64,000 nt of DNA from Ehretia macrophylla (taxonomy: Eukaryota > Streptophyta > Magnoliopsida > Boraginales > Ehretiaceae). A model generated the notes under the pieces. It worked only from the letters and a program-made list of their open reading frames with translations. It searched no databases and was not told where the DNA came from. Both the position numbers and the translations under genes were made by a program. Below, one piece after another: positions 23,636-34,959 of this stretch. Every line of letters begins with the position of its first letter. Positions within the stretch are counted from its first letter, which is position 1. The stretch is taken from positions 38,238,425 to 38,302,424 of the forward strand of contig CM075771.1 of NCBI GenBank assembly GCA_037974665.1, read 5' to 3'.

Positions 23636-24192
23636 CTTTTCAATTTTTTTTGCCCTGGTTAGGGTTGCCAAAATACTTTATCCACCAAATCTCTATTACC
23701 GAATCCCAAAAAACATTGGGCAAGACAACTTCGCTTCATGTAGAGGCCGGGCCCGCAAACCGAGGGTGTAGGGTTTGTGACCAGATCTTCGTCGCTTCGG
23801 TGCCCATAACTGTTGATTCATAAGGAGTTACGCGGTGCACAGCATAACGTTGCAAAGCTCTATGAGAGATCTACGACGGGGGCAGCTAGCTTGCTCGTTG
23901 TGCCCTTTTTGGAGCCCAAAATCGAACGTTTTCATCAGTTTCAGGCCACTTTTCTTCTTTTGCCCTGTTTTTCTGTCCCGGATCGTACGTCGTGAGCTGT
24001 TAAAAGGAAGATAACCTGACTCGCGGTACATCAGAGGGCCCAACAACGTGTCGATATCACGTCTTGCGAGGATGCTTCGTTGTTGAAGGGGATAGGTTGT
24101 CGTTAAGCCCATTGGGCCTTTCGAATGGGCCATCTCTCTAGGCTAGCACTGTGAACCGTTAACACATATAGGAATTGTGCCCTCGACCTGAC

Positions 24193-24311
24193 GGGTGCGA
24201 TCATACCAGCACCAATGCACCGGATCCCATTAGAACTCCGAAGTTAACCGTGCTTGGTCGAGAGTAGTACTAGGATGGGTTACCACCAGGGAAGTCCTCG
24301 TGTTGCACCCC
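24193..24311 (+). rRNA. 5S rRNA gene
   Basis: Differences: T21C, C39T, G56C, G66T, G89T, C93A, T96A. Shares G56C, G89T and T96A with 25223. Unit 677. Confidence 0.95.
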
Positions 24312-24869
24312 CTTTTCAATTTTTTTTGCTCTAGTTTGGGTTGCCAAGATACTTTATCCACCAAATCTTTATTATCGAATCCCATGAAACATTGGGCAAG
24401 ACAACTTCGCTTCACGTAGAGGCCGGGCCCGCAAACCGAGGGCGTAAGGTTTGTGACCAGGTCTCCATCGCTCCGGTGCTCATAACTTTTGATCTGTAAC
24501 GAGTTACGCAGCGCACAGCATACCGTTGCAAAGCTCTCTGAGAGCTCTACGACGGGGGCAGCCAGCTTTCTCGCTGTACCCATTTTTTATGCCAAAAATT
24601 GAATGTTTTCATCAGTTTTAGGCTACGTTTCTTCTTTTGCCCAATTTTTCCGTCCCGGATCGTACGTCGTGAGCTGTTAAAAGGACGACAACCCGACTTG
24701 TGGTACATTAGAGGGCCCTACGATGTGTCGATATCACGTCTTGCGAGGTTGCTGCGTTGTTGAAGCGGATGGGTTGTCGTTAAGCCTATTGGGCCATTTG
24801 AATGGGCCATCTCTCTAGGCTGGCACTATGAACCGTTAACACATATAAGAATTGTGCCCTCAACATGAT

Positions 24870-24987
24870 GGGTGCGATCATACCAGCAGAAATGCACCGG
24901 ATCCCATCAGAACGCTGAAGTTAAGAGTGCTTGGGCGAGAGTAGCACTAGGATGGGTGACCCTCTAAGAAGTACTCGTGTTGCACCC
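24870..24987 (+). rRNA. 5S rRNA gene in a shortened 353 bp unit
   Basis: Heavily changed: C20G, T21A, T45G, C47T, C57A, T76C, C94T, G97A, G98A, C104A. Its spacer has two deletions, about 36 bp near 25157 and about 287 bp near 25184, leaving only 353 bp to the next gene. Probably a dead copy. Confidence 0.93.
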
Positions 24988-25222
24988 CTTTTCAATTTTT
25001 TTTACCCTGGTTAGGGTTGTCAAGATACTTTATCCACCAAATCTCTATTACCGAATCCCACGGAAGATTGGGCAAGAGAACTTCGATTCACGTAGAGGCC
25101 GGGCCAGCAAACTGAGGGTGTAGGGTTTGTGACCAGGTCTCCGTCGCTCCGGTGCCTAGCATACCATTGCAAAGCTCTCTGAGAACCGTTAACACATATA
25201 GGAATTGTGCCATCAACATGAC

Positions 25223-25341
25223 GGGTGCAATCATACTAGCACTAATACACCATATCCCATCAGAACTCCGAAGTTAACCGTGCTTGGGCGAGAGTAGTAC
25301 TAGGATGGGTTACCCCCAGGGAAGTACTCGTGTTGTACCCC
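25223..25341 (+). rRNA. 5S rRNA gene
   Basis: Differences: G7A, C15T, G25A, G30A, G31T, G56C, G89T, T96A, C104A, C114T. Distance to the next gene start is 677. Confidence 0.94.
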
Positions 25342-25899
25342 TTTTTCAAATTTTTTTGCCCTGGTTTGGGTTGCCAAGATACTTTATCCACCAAATCTTT
25401 ATTACCGATTCCCACAATACATTGGGCAAGAAAACTTCGCTTCACGTAGAGGCCGGGCCCACAAACCGAGGTTGTAGTGTTTGTGACTTGGTCTCCGACG
25501 CTCCGGTTCTCATAACTTTTGATCCGTAAGGAGTTACGCGGCGCACAGCATACCGTTGCAAAGCTCTCTGAGAGCTCTACGACGGGGGCAGCCAGCTTTC
25601 TCGCTGTACCCATTTTTGGAGCTGAAAATCAAATGTTTTCATCAGTTTCGGGCTACGTTTCTTCTTTTGCCCTGTTTTTTCGTCCCGGATCGTACGTCGT
25701 GTGCTGTTAAAAGGACGACAACCTAACTCGCGGTACATCAGAGGGCCCTACAACTTGTCGATATCACGTCTTCCGAGGATGCTGCATTGTTGAAGCGGAT
25801 GGGTTGTCGTTAAGCCCATTGGGCCTTTTGAATGGGCTTTCTCTCTAGGCTGGGACTGTGAACCGTTAACACTTATAGGAATTGTGCCCTCAACATGAC

Positions 25900-25914
25900 G
25901 GATGTGATCATACC
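25900..25914 (+). pseudogene. 5S rRNA gene, 5' piece split by LTR insertion
   Basis: Bases 1-15 of a 5S gene (G3A, C6T). The gene stops where the LTR begins; its last five bases ATACC are one side of the target duplication. The rest of the gene resumes at 29558. Confidence 0.93.
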
Positions 25915-25929
25915 TGTGAGGCCTAACCT

Positions 25930-26312
25930 CGAATAACGTGTCCTACCTTGATTTGCGCCTTAGACCTAAAATTAAAAGACTGACCTTGGATTACGTGTCC
26001 TGTCTTGGTTTTTGTGCATACCTCGTCATACGTGCCTTAACCTAGAATAGTGTGCCCTAATCCCCGACTCACGTGCGGTACCTAGAAATACGTGCCCTAA
26101 CCTTGATGTACGTGTGTTACCTCATTTTGTGTGCCCTAACCTTGAACTGCGTACCTTAACCTAGATATAGAGTCATGCCTTGATTTGCGTGCATTTGTAT
26201 TAAAATCCGTGCATTTATCTTGAAGTACGTGCATTAGTCTTGAAGTTCGTGTCTTACCTCGTAGTTCGTGTCTACCTTGTAATTCGTGCCCTAGACCTAG
26301 GAATCCGTGCCA
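25930..26312 (+). repeat. ~19.5 bp periodic repeat at the start of the LTR
   Basis: About twenty degenerate units resembling ACCTTGAATTACGTGCCCTA. The CGTG-like core recurs at about 25936, 25955, 25993, 26012, 26030, 26050, 26071, 26090, 26110, 26129, 26149, 26168, 26187, 26207, 26227, 26247, 26266, 26284 and 26305, spaced 18-21 bp (one double step). It lies at the 5' end of the presumed U3 region. ACGTG is the core of plant G-box-type sites; a regulatory role is only inferred. Confidence 0.8.
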
Positions 26313-26779
26313 CCACGTTGATCAAGAAAGAATTCTACACAAAGCACTAGACACTAAAATAATCCTACACAATCCATTAACCAATATTATATTCCTAATT
26401 CAAATTCTCTACAAACTCCACTAACAATAAAATAATACTAAACTATTCATACATTTCCCACTAACTATTATTCTATTCATAATTCAACTCATCAACAAAC
26501 ATTCCTATATTTTATTCTACCTAGATTCCCTAATTTCCCAACATTCCTATGACAATTTTAATGACACAAATGCATAAAGAATTATTTCTAGACAAACTAT
26601 GACAAACACTTAGCACAATGCATAAAAAAATGCTCAAAACCACCTAAATCCTCTACCTTGCTCAACCAAACCACCCTTGCCCATGCTAAACATTTTAAAA
26701 TCACACATTGAAGACACAAAAATCAGAATTTAATGGCCCAAGGCCGACCAAGTGCTTGAATAATGCAAAAGCTTTCATT

Positions 26780-26890
26780 TTTTTGTCATTTCTTCTTTCC
26801 TCTCACATTTTCTCTCTCTCCCTCTCATTCTCTCTCTCCATTTCGGTTTTGGCTGAGTTCTCTCCACCTCTTAGCTCATCTTCATCATCC
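26780..26890 (+). repeat. Pyrimidine-rich CT tract inside the LTR
   Basis: A CT-rich stretch with repeated CTCTCTCTC runs followed by CATCTTCATCATCC. It recurs in the second LTR copy (about 38547-38660) and, diverged and on the other strand, in the LTRs of the full element (about 52790-52880 and 61195-61290). It opens a short frame that is low-complexity, so I do not call a gene. Confidence 0.7.
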
Positions 26891-27304
26891 TAAGGTGCAT
26901 CAAGACAAACCACAAGCAAAGAAACTCACCCAAGCAAGCTAGGATGCAAGAAACACACATGCAAGCATTTTGAGTCACCATTTTCAGCCTAGGCTAGGAA
27001 AAATAGAGAAACCAAGTTGGAATCTCAGCTAAGCAAGAAGAAGAAGAGATTTGAAGCTTCAACAAGTTTTTTGTGCATCTTTGTGGTTGATTGCTAAGGT
27101 GAGGGTTAAAACCTTTTGAAAACTCTTCAAAAATTCACATTCATGCTCATAAATGTGTGTATTTGCTTCTGTACTTGAGCTATATGGTCGTTCATAAGCT
27201 TAAACAACCATGCATGGCAAGATCTTGGCCTGAAAATGATGCTAGGTGAAGTCGAAATTGTTGACAGCTCTCTGACCAGTCTGTTCGAGGTAAGTTTAGC
27301 TAGT

Positions 27305-27690
27305 CAAATGATGTTGCAAATGCTTGAAAATTGGTAGGTGACTGTTTGCACGGTTTTGAACATTTTTCCCAGAAATAGGCCGAAGCTAATTTTGACTCTA
27401 AGGTCCTCAAAATGGAAAATCTTTAAAATGTGACCAAATCTGGAAATCTGGAAAAAATGAAGCAGGTTTTGGCAGATGCACTGACCGTGTGGAACAAACC
27501 ATATTTTACTTAGTAAATGATGTCCAAAATGCATGAAATTTGGTGTGATACTATATTTTTCGGTTCTGGACAATTTTGTCAGAAATGGACCAAGGCTAAA
27601 ACTGACCCTAAGGACCTCAAAAATGTCAACTTCTGAAAAGTGTGCAAATCTGGACAGTTTTATGCTACCTCACTGTTTCGGCTATAACTA
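27305..27690 (+). repeat. Two-copy internal repeat of the LTR (period ~209 bp)
   Basis: The stretch from about 27308 is repeated from about 27517. Both contain ATGATGT, AATGC.TGAAA.TTGGT, CAGAAAT.G.CC.A.GCTAA, CCTCAAAA and CAAATCTGGA in the same order. The same pair is present in the other LTR copies, so the duplication is older than this insertion. Confidence 0.75.
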
Positions 27691-29557
27691 ATGATTCCGA
27701 ACTCCAATTGATGCAAGGTTTGTTTCTGCTTTTAGTTAACTTCTTAAGCTTAATTTGACATCTTATTCACTGGATTTGGATATTTTTTGGTTATCCTATT
27801 GATTGTGAGAAAACAGCCTATTGCAGTAAGGGTTTCACTTAATGTTGTACTTAGAAAAATTGTTTTGACTCCTCTTGTTGAATTAAATGCTTGGGATTGT
27901 AGCTTTGGGATGTTGTGTGAACTTTTTTGAATGTTTGAAGATGTTGAATTAAATGATACATGGTTTGAGATTGACTTTGAGTTGGGTTGAGGCTCAAATT
28001 GCATGAATATATGCGAAATGGAAACCCTAATGACTAGGTAGTTTTGCTAAGTATTGATCATTTGTATATTGTGTGGAAATTATATGCTTAGTGGGCTGCC
28101 CGTAAATGTCTTATAACGTCAAATGTGATCTTGACCATTGCATGTTGTCAAATAAGCTTCTCTTGCAACCGAACCCACGTAAATGTTGTTGCATGTTGAA
28201 TATTCGTATCACTTGATTACGTAAACTTCGAAATGAGTTATATGGCTTGACTTGCATGTGTTACATGGCTGCCCGTTTAATGTTCATATGACTCCATATG
28301 CTTTTCAAGTGAAATTTTTTGTCTTATCGTGCCTTGTTTGATTAGTTGACAACGTGCGATCTTATAACTGCCCGGAGGCGACCTACTTTGTTGTCCTCCT
28401 AATGTGATATGATAAATGTTATAAATGTGCATTGCATACGAGGTTGTAACCTTTCATTGTGGCATGGTAGCGTTTCACGAACGCCGGGCGGCATAGGGCT
28501 TGCCGGTGCTCCCGTGACTACCGTGGTCCAATTCCCTCTCTCGCTTGGCATTTAACCCTCGGAGAGTTGGGTCATAGGTTTCGGGGTACATCCGGAGTAC
28601 ACCCAATTGGGAGCGATAAGTGGATTATTGAAGTCGGCCGCAACAATTGTATCAAAATTGAAATTGAGAGCAACTGATCACCGTATCCTTGAAATTATTG
28701 GTAAATGTATCTGTTACTCAATTTGTTTCATATATTTGCGTACCTTATTATTTGTAATACGTGACATGTTTTCAAAAGAGTTTTCATAAATTGAACCAAA
28801 AAAAAATAAGTTTCAAAACGTATTTCTCATTTCCCCCTCGCTGAGTTCATAAGGACTCACCCTATTTTTCATCACAGGTGAAGAAGAACAAGTACAGGTA
28901 CCCGAGAACGATGATTCCTTGGAGTGATTGCATGTCCCTACGTGCTTTTGTGCCTTGCCTGAAAGTGGTTGCTATATGGATGTTGTGTTTGATTGCAACT
29001 ATTCACTTTATTGATGTAAATGACCCTGTTGTAATTTGGGTCTAATTCTGGGACTGTACTATCTATAACCGGACGAACTTTTATTCGGTTGTTTGCTTTC
29101 GTTTTCTTAATTAGTAGTTATCGTAGGCCTTCAAACCACTAGATGAACAATCAACTAAGTTAATTCTATATAATTTCACTTAGGTGCTCATTTGCAAACT
29201 AAAGGATAATAGGTACTTGCATGATAGGAAATTGACAAATAAACGGGACATATTTATCATGTTAGGCTCATTAACCAAACAAGACCTTCAAGATAAACTA
29301 GTAGGCAAATCGGTTGGTGACAAACAGGAGTCCTTAATGGAATTGGGTTAATGATTGGAATAATTGAGTCGTTTAGAGAATTAGGTCAAACCCAAGAGCC
29401 CAATTACAGTCATTATGCTGCCGGTTTTCAGAAAAATTTTGGAGTTTAGGCCAAAACGTTAAGTGTTAAATCTTTATAAACAGTTAACTATGTGATATTA
29501 CCTGAATGTTTAGTTCACACCCTAGTCTAACCTTATAGGCTGGGTTGGGGCATGACA

Positions 29558-29666
29558 ATACTAGCACTAATGCACTGGATCCAATCAGAACTCCGAAGTT
29601 GAGCGTGCTTGGGCGAGAGTAGTACTAGGATGGGTGACCCACTAGGAAGTCCTCGCGTTGCACCCC
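29558..29666 (+). pseudogene. 5S rRNA gene, 3' piece split by LTR insertion
   Basis: Bases 11-119 of the interrupted gene, starting with the second target-site copy ATACT. Differences: C15T, C29T, C36A, A54G, C94A, G97A, T109C. The internal promoter region (bases 50-97) is still present but the upstream signals are now LTR sequence. Confidence 0.92.
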
Positions 29667-30224
29667 ATTTTCAATTTTTTTTGCCCTGGTAAGTGTTGCC
29701 AAGATACTTTATCCACCAAATCTCTATTATCGTATCCCGCGGAACATTGGGCAAGACAACTTCGCTTCACGTAGATGTCGGGCCCGCAAACCGAGGGCGT
29801 AGGGTTTGTGACCAGGTCTCCGTCGCTCCAGTGCCCATAACTTTTGATCCGTAAGGAGTTACGCAGCGCACAGCATACCGTTGCAAAGCTCTCTGAGAGC
29901 TCTACGACAGGGGCAGGAAGCACTCTCGCTGTGGCCATTTTTGGAGTCCAAAATTGAACGTTTTCATCAATTTCAGGCCACTTTTCTTCTTTTGACCTAT
30001 TTTTTCATCCCGGATCGTACGTCGTGAGCTATTAAAAGGACGACAATCTAACTCGCTGTACATCAGAGGGCCCTACAACGTGTCGATATCACGTCTTGCA
30101 AGGATGCTGCGTTGTTGAAGCGGATGGGTTGTCGTTCAGCCCATTGGGCCTTTTGAACGGGCTATCTCTCTAGGCTGGCACTATGAACCGTTAACACATA
30201 TAGGAATTGTGCCCTTAACATGAC

Positions 30225-30343
30225 GGGTGTGATCAAACCAGCACTAATGCACAGGATCCCATCAGAACTCCGAAGTTAAGAGCGCTTGGGCGAGAGTAGT
30301 ACTAGGATGGGTGACCCCCAAGGAAGTCCTCGTGTTGCACCCA
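30225..30343 (+). rRNA. 5S rRNA gene
   Basis: Differences: C6T, T12A, C29A, C57A, T59C, T96A, G97A. Unit 677. Confidence 0.95.
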
Positions 30344-30901
30344 CTTTTCAATTTTTTTTGCCCTGGTTAGGGTTGCCAAGATACTTTACCTATCAAATCT
30401 CTATTACCGAATCCCACGGAACATTAGGCAAGACGACTTCGCTTCACATAGAGGCCAGGCCCGCAAATCAAGGGCGTAGGGTTTGTGACCAGGTCTCCGT
30501 CGCTCCGTTGCCCATAACTTTTGATCTGTAAAGAGTTACGCGGCGCACAGCATACCGTTGCAAAGTTCTTTGAGAGCTCCACAACGGGGGCACCCAGCTT
30601 GCTCGCTGTGCCCCTTTTTGGAGCCCAAAATCGAATGTTTTCATCAATTTTAGGCCAATTTTCTTCATTTGCTCTGGTTTTTCGACCCGGATCGTACGCC
30701 GTGAGCTGTTAAAAGGACGACAACCTGACTCGTGGGACATCATCGGGCCTTACAACGTGTCGGTATCACGTCTTGCGAGGATGCTGCGTTGTTGAAGCAG
30801 ATGGGTTGTCGTTAAGCCCTTTGGGCCTTTTGAATGGGCCATCTCTCTAGGCTGGGACTGTGAACCGTTAACACATATAGGAATTGTGCCCTCAACATGG
30901 C

Positions 30902-31019
30902 TGGTGCGATCATACCAGCACTAATGCACCAGAACCCAACAGAACTCGAAGTTAAGCGTGCTTGGGTGAGAGTAGTACTAGGATGGGTGACCCACTCGGA
31001 AGTCCTCGTGTTGCATCCC
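30902..31019 (+). rRNA. 5S rRNA gene, 1 base short (AACTCGAAG form)
   Basis: One C lost at 46-47, giving AACTCGAAG. Other differences: G1T, G30A, T33A, T38A, C67T, C94A, G97C, C116T. The lost C and T38A are shared only with 41286 and 63446. Unit 675. Confidence 0.95.
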
Positions 31020-31576
31020 CTTATCAATTTTTTTTGCCCTGGTTATGGTTTCCAAGATACTTTATCCACCAAATCTCTATTACATAATCCCACGGAACAT
31101 TGGGCCAGACAACTACGCTTCACGTAGAAGTCGGGCCCGCAAACTGAGGGCGTAGGGTTTGTGACCAAGTCTCCGTCGTTCCCGTGCCCATAACTTTTGA
31201 TCCATAAGGAGTTACGCAGCACATAGCATACCGTTCCAAAGCTCGCTGAGAGCTCTACGATGGGCACAGCCAGCTTGCTCGCTATGCCCATTTTTGGATC
31301 CCAAACTCGAACGTTTTCATCGGTTTCAGGCCATTTTGTTCTTTTGATCTATTTTTTCATCCCAGATCGTACGTCGTGAGCTGTTAAAAGGATGACAACC
31401 TGACTCGCCGGACATCAGAGGGCCCTACAACGTGTGGATATCACATCTTGCGAGGATGCTGCGTTGTTGAAGCAGATGGGTTGTCGTTAAGCCCATTGGG
31501 CCTTTTGAATGGGCCATCGCTCTAGGCTGGGACTGTGAACCGTTAACACATATAGGAATTGTACCCTCAACATTAC

Positions 31577-31695
31577 GGGTGCGATCATACCAGCACTAAT
31601 TCACCGGATCCCATCAGAACTCAGAAGTTAAGCGTGCTTGGGCGAGAGTAGTACTAGGATGGGTGACCCCCAGGGAAGTCCTCGTGTTGCACCCC
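31577..31695 (+). rRNA. 5S rRNA gene
   Basis: Differences: G25T, C47A, T96A. C47A and the upstream CATTAC are shared with 42638. Unit 675. Confidence 0.96.
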
Positions 31696-32251
31696 CTTTT
31701 CAATTTTTTTTCCCTGGTTAGGGTTGCCAAGATACTTTATCCACCAAATCTCCATTACTGAATCCCACGGAACATTGGGCAAGGCAACTTCGCTTCACGT
31801 AGAGGCCGGGCCTGCAAACCGAGGGCGTAACGTTTGTGACCAGGTCTCCGTCGCTCCGGTCTCCAAAACATTTGTCCGTAAGGAGTTACGCGGCACACAG
31901 CATAACGTTGCAAAGCTCTCTAAGAGCTCTACGACGGAGGTAGCCAGCTTGCTCGTTGTGCCCATTTTTGGAGCCCAAAATCGAACGTTTTCATTAGTTT
32001 TAGTCCACTTTTCTTCTTTTGCTCCATTTTTTCGTCCCGGATCGTACGTCGTAAGCTATTAAAAGGACGACAACCTGACTCACGGGACATCAGAGGGCCC
32101 TACAACGTGTCAATATCACGTTTTGCAAGGATGATGCGTTGTTGAAGCGGATGGATTGTCGTTAAGTCCGTTGGGCCTTTTGAATAGGCCATCTCTCTAG
32201 GCTGGGACTGTGAACCATTAACACATATAAGAATTGTGCCCTCAACATGAC

Positions 32252-32370
32252 GGGTACGATCATACCAGCACTAATGCACCGGATCCCATCAGAACTCCAA
32301 AGTTAAGCGTGCTTGGCCGAGAGTAGTACTAGGATGGGTGACCCCCTGTGAAGTCCTCGTGTTGCACCCC
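32252..32370 (+). rRNA. 5S rRNA gene
   Basis: Differences: G5A, G48A, G66C, G98T. Unit 677. Confidence 0.96.
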
Positions 32371-32928
32371 TTTTTCAATTTTTTTTGCCCTGGTTATGTT
32401 TGCCAAGATACTTTATCCACCAAATCTCTATTACCGAATCCCACCGAACATTGGGCAAGACAACTTTGCTTCACGTAGAGGCCGATCCCGCCAACCGAGG
32501 GCGTAAGGTTTGTGACCAGGTCTATGTCGCTCCGGGGCCCTTAACTTTTGATCCGTAAGGAGTTACGCGGCGCACAACATACCGTTGCAAAGCTCTCTGA
32601 GAGCTCTATGACGGGGGTAGCCAGCTTGCTCGCTGTGCCCAATTTTGGAGTCCAAAATCGAACATTTTCATCAGTTTCAGGTCACTTTTGTTCATTTGTT
32701 CTGTTTTTTCGTCCCGGATCATACATTGTGAGCAGTTAAAAGGACGACAACATGACTCGCGTGACATCAGAGGGCCCTACAACGTGTCGATATCACGTCT
32801 TGCGAGGATGCTGCGTTGTTAAAGCGGGTGGGTTGTCGTTAAGCCCATTGGGCCTTTTGAATGGGCCATCTCTCTAGGTTGGGACTGTGAACCGTTAACA
32901 CATATAGGAATTGTGCCCTCAACATGAC

Positions 32929-33047
32929 AGGTGCGACCATACCATCATTAATACACCGGATCCCATTAGAACTCCCAAGTTAAGCGTGCTTGGGTGAGAG
33001 TAGTACTAGGATGGGTGACCCCCTAGGAAGTCCTCGTGTTGTACCCC
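32929..33047 (+). rRNA. 5S rRNA gene
   Basis: Differences: G1A, T9C, G17T, C20T, G25A, C39T, G48C, C67T, G97A, C114T. Unit 677. Confidence 0.94.
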
Positions 33048-33605
33048 TTTTTCCAATTTTTTTGCCCTGGTTACGGTTGGCAAGATACTTTATCCACAAA
33101 ATCTATATTACCGAATCCCACGGAACATTCGGCAAGACAACTTCACTTCATGTAGAGGCCGGGCCCGCAAACCGAGGGTGTAGGGTTTGTGACAAGGTCT
33201 TCATCGCTCCGGTGCCCATAACTTTTGATCCGTAAGGAGTTACGTGCCGCACAGCATACCATTGCAAAGCTCTTTGAGAGCTCTATGACGGGGGCAGCTA
33301 GCTTGCTCGCTGTGCCCATTTTTGGAGCCCAAAATCGAACGTTTTGATCAGTTTCAGGCCACTTTTCTTCTTTTGCTATATTTTTTCGTCCCGAATCGTA
33401 CGTCGTGAGCTGTTAAAAGGACGACAACCTGACTCGCGGGATATCAGAGGGCCCTACAACGTGGCGATATCACGTCTTGCGAGGATGCTGCGTTGTTGAA
33501 GCAGATGGGTTGTCGTTAAGCCCATTGGGCCTTTTGAATGGGCTATCTCTCTAGGTTGGCACTGTGAACCGTTAACATATATAGGAATCGTGCCCTCAAC
33601 ATGAC

Positions 33606-33724
33606 GGGTGCGATCATGCCAGCACTAATGCACCGGATCCCATCAGAACTCCGAAGTTAAGCGTGCCTGGGCGAGAGTAGTACTAGGATGGGTGACCCCT
33701 TGGGAAGTCCTCGTGTTGTATCCC
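33606..33724 (+). rRNA. 5S rRNA gene (dimer unit a)
   Basis: Differences: A13G, T62C, C95T, C114T, C116T; the last two weaken helix I. Unit 677. Confidence 0.95.
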
Positions 33725-34282
33725 TTTTTCAATTTTTTTTGCCCCGGTTAGGGTTGCCAACATACTTTATCTACCAAATCTCTATTACCGAATCCCACGG
33801 AATATTAGGCAAGACAATGTCGCTTCACGTAGAGGCCGATCCCGCAAACCGAGGGCAAAAGGTTTGTGACCAGGTCTCTGTCGCTCCGGTGCCCTTAACT
33901 TTTGATCCGAAAGGAGTTATGCGGCCCACATCATACCGTTGCAAAGCTCTCTGAGAGCTCTACAACGGGGGCAGCGAGCTTGCTCGCTGTGCCCATTTTT
34001 GGAGCCCAAAATCGAACGTTTTCATCAGGTCCATGCCACTTTTCTTCTTTTGCCTTATTTTTCCGTCCCGGATCGTATGTCGTGAGCGGTTAAAAGGATG
34101 ACAACCTGACTCGCGGTACATCAGAGGGCCCTACTACGTGTCGATATCACAACTTGCGATGATGCTTTGTTTTTGAAGCGGATGGGTTGTCGTTAAGCCA
34201 ATGGGGTCTTTTGAATGGGCCATCTCCCTAGGCTGCCACTGTGAACCGTTAACATATATAGAAATTGTGCCCTCAACATGAC

Positions 34283-34401
34283 GGGTGCGATCATACCCGT
34301 ACTAATGAACCGGATCCCATCAGAACTCCAAAGTTAAGCGTGCTTGGACGAGAGTAGTACTAGGATGGGTGACCCCCTAGGAAGTCCTCGTGTTGCACCA
34401 C
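34283..34401 (+). rRNA. 5S rRNA gene (dimer unit b)
   Basis: Differences: A16C, C18T, C26A, G48A, G66A, G97A. Unit 677. Confidence 0.95.
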
Positions 34402-34959
34402 CTTTTCAATTTTTTTTGCCCTGGTTAGGGTTGCCAAGATACTTTATCCACCAAATCTCTATTACCGAATCCCACAGAACATTGAGCAAGACAACTTCTC
34501 TTCACGTAGAGGCCGGGCCCGTAAACCGAGGGCGTAGGGTTTTTTACCAGGTCTCCGTCGCTCCGGTGCACATAACTTTTGATCCGTAAGAAGTTACGTG
34601 GCGCACAGCATACTGTTGCAAAGCTCTCTGAGAGCTTTACGACGGGGGCAGCTAGCTTGCTCGCTTTGCCCATTTTTGGAGCCCAAAATCGAATGTTTTC
34701 ATCTGTTTCTGGCCACTTTTCTTCTTTTGCTCTGTTTTTCAGTCCCAGATCGTACGTCGTGAGCTATTAAATGGACGACAACCTGACTCGCGGGTCATCG
34801 GAGGGCCCTACAACGTGGCGATATCACGTCTTGCGAGGATGCTACGTTGTTGAAGCGGATGGGTTGTCGTTAAGCCCATTGGGCCTTTTGAATGGGCGAT
34901 CTCTCTTGGTTGGCACTGTGAACCGTTAACATATATAGGAATCGTGCCCTCAACATGAC

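Larger units (their letters stand above)
1..25914 (+). repeat. 5S rDNA tandem array, block 1
   Basis: Head-to-tail units, nearly all 673-678 bp, each made of a 119 bp 5S gene and a spacer of about 558 bp, all on the + strand. Two units are short (589 and 353 bp) because of spacer deletions. Each spacer holds a T-rich stretch right after the gene, a conserved stretch with the inverted repeat AGCTCTCTGAGAGCT, a second palindrome of form CAGCNAGC..GCTNGCTG, a conserved GATCGTACGTCGTGAGC block, a GCCCATTGGGCCTTTTGAATGGGCC foldback, and the upstream 5S promoter signals. No protein gene is seen. In gene entries, differences are given against the majority base of the copies in this window, numbered from the first G of the gene. 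Confidence 0.97.
25915..29557 (+). mobile_element. Solo LTR, Ty3/gypsy Del/Tekay family
   Basis: A 3643 bp fossil that begins TGTGAGGCC and ends GGGGCATGACA, the same terminal form as the LTRs of the full element at 49970-61980 but in the opposite orientation. Several internal blocks match those LTRs. There is no internal coding region, primer site or polypurine tract, so it is a solo LTR left by recombination between two LTRs. It is flanked by ATACC and ATACT, a 5 bp target duplication with one later change. Subtracting the insert and the duplicated bases gives a 677 bp 5S unit, so the insertion was clean. Known for the family: TG..CA ends and 5 bp duplications. Confidence 0.9.
33606..34959 (+). 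repeat. Two-unit (1354 bp) higher-order repeat, copy 1
   Basis: The units at 33606 and 34283 are repeated as a pair at 34960 and 35637, with the same gene and spacer variants in each place. The pair is nearly identical over its length while the two units within a pair differ clearly. Confidence 0.88.

Noticed and set aside
1-25914. CRISPR-like or phage repeat array
   Set aside because: Repeat units are 677 bp with conserved, not unique, spacers, and the sequence is plant 5S rDNA.
26708-26893. Small frame encoding a Leu/Ser-rich peptide in the LTR (also near 38477, and related frames at 52681 and 61088)
   Set aside because: It lies in the CT-rich tract; its hydrophobic look follows from low-complexity CTCTCT sequence, and the reading is not kept between subfamilies.
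27304-28004. Frames of 84-98 aa on the - strand of the solo LTR (and the same in the second copy)
   Set aside because: No recognisable domain; they lie in AT-rich LTR sequence and are matched only because the two LTRs are copies of each other.
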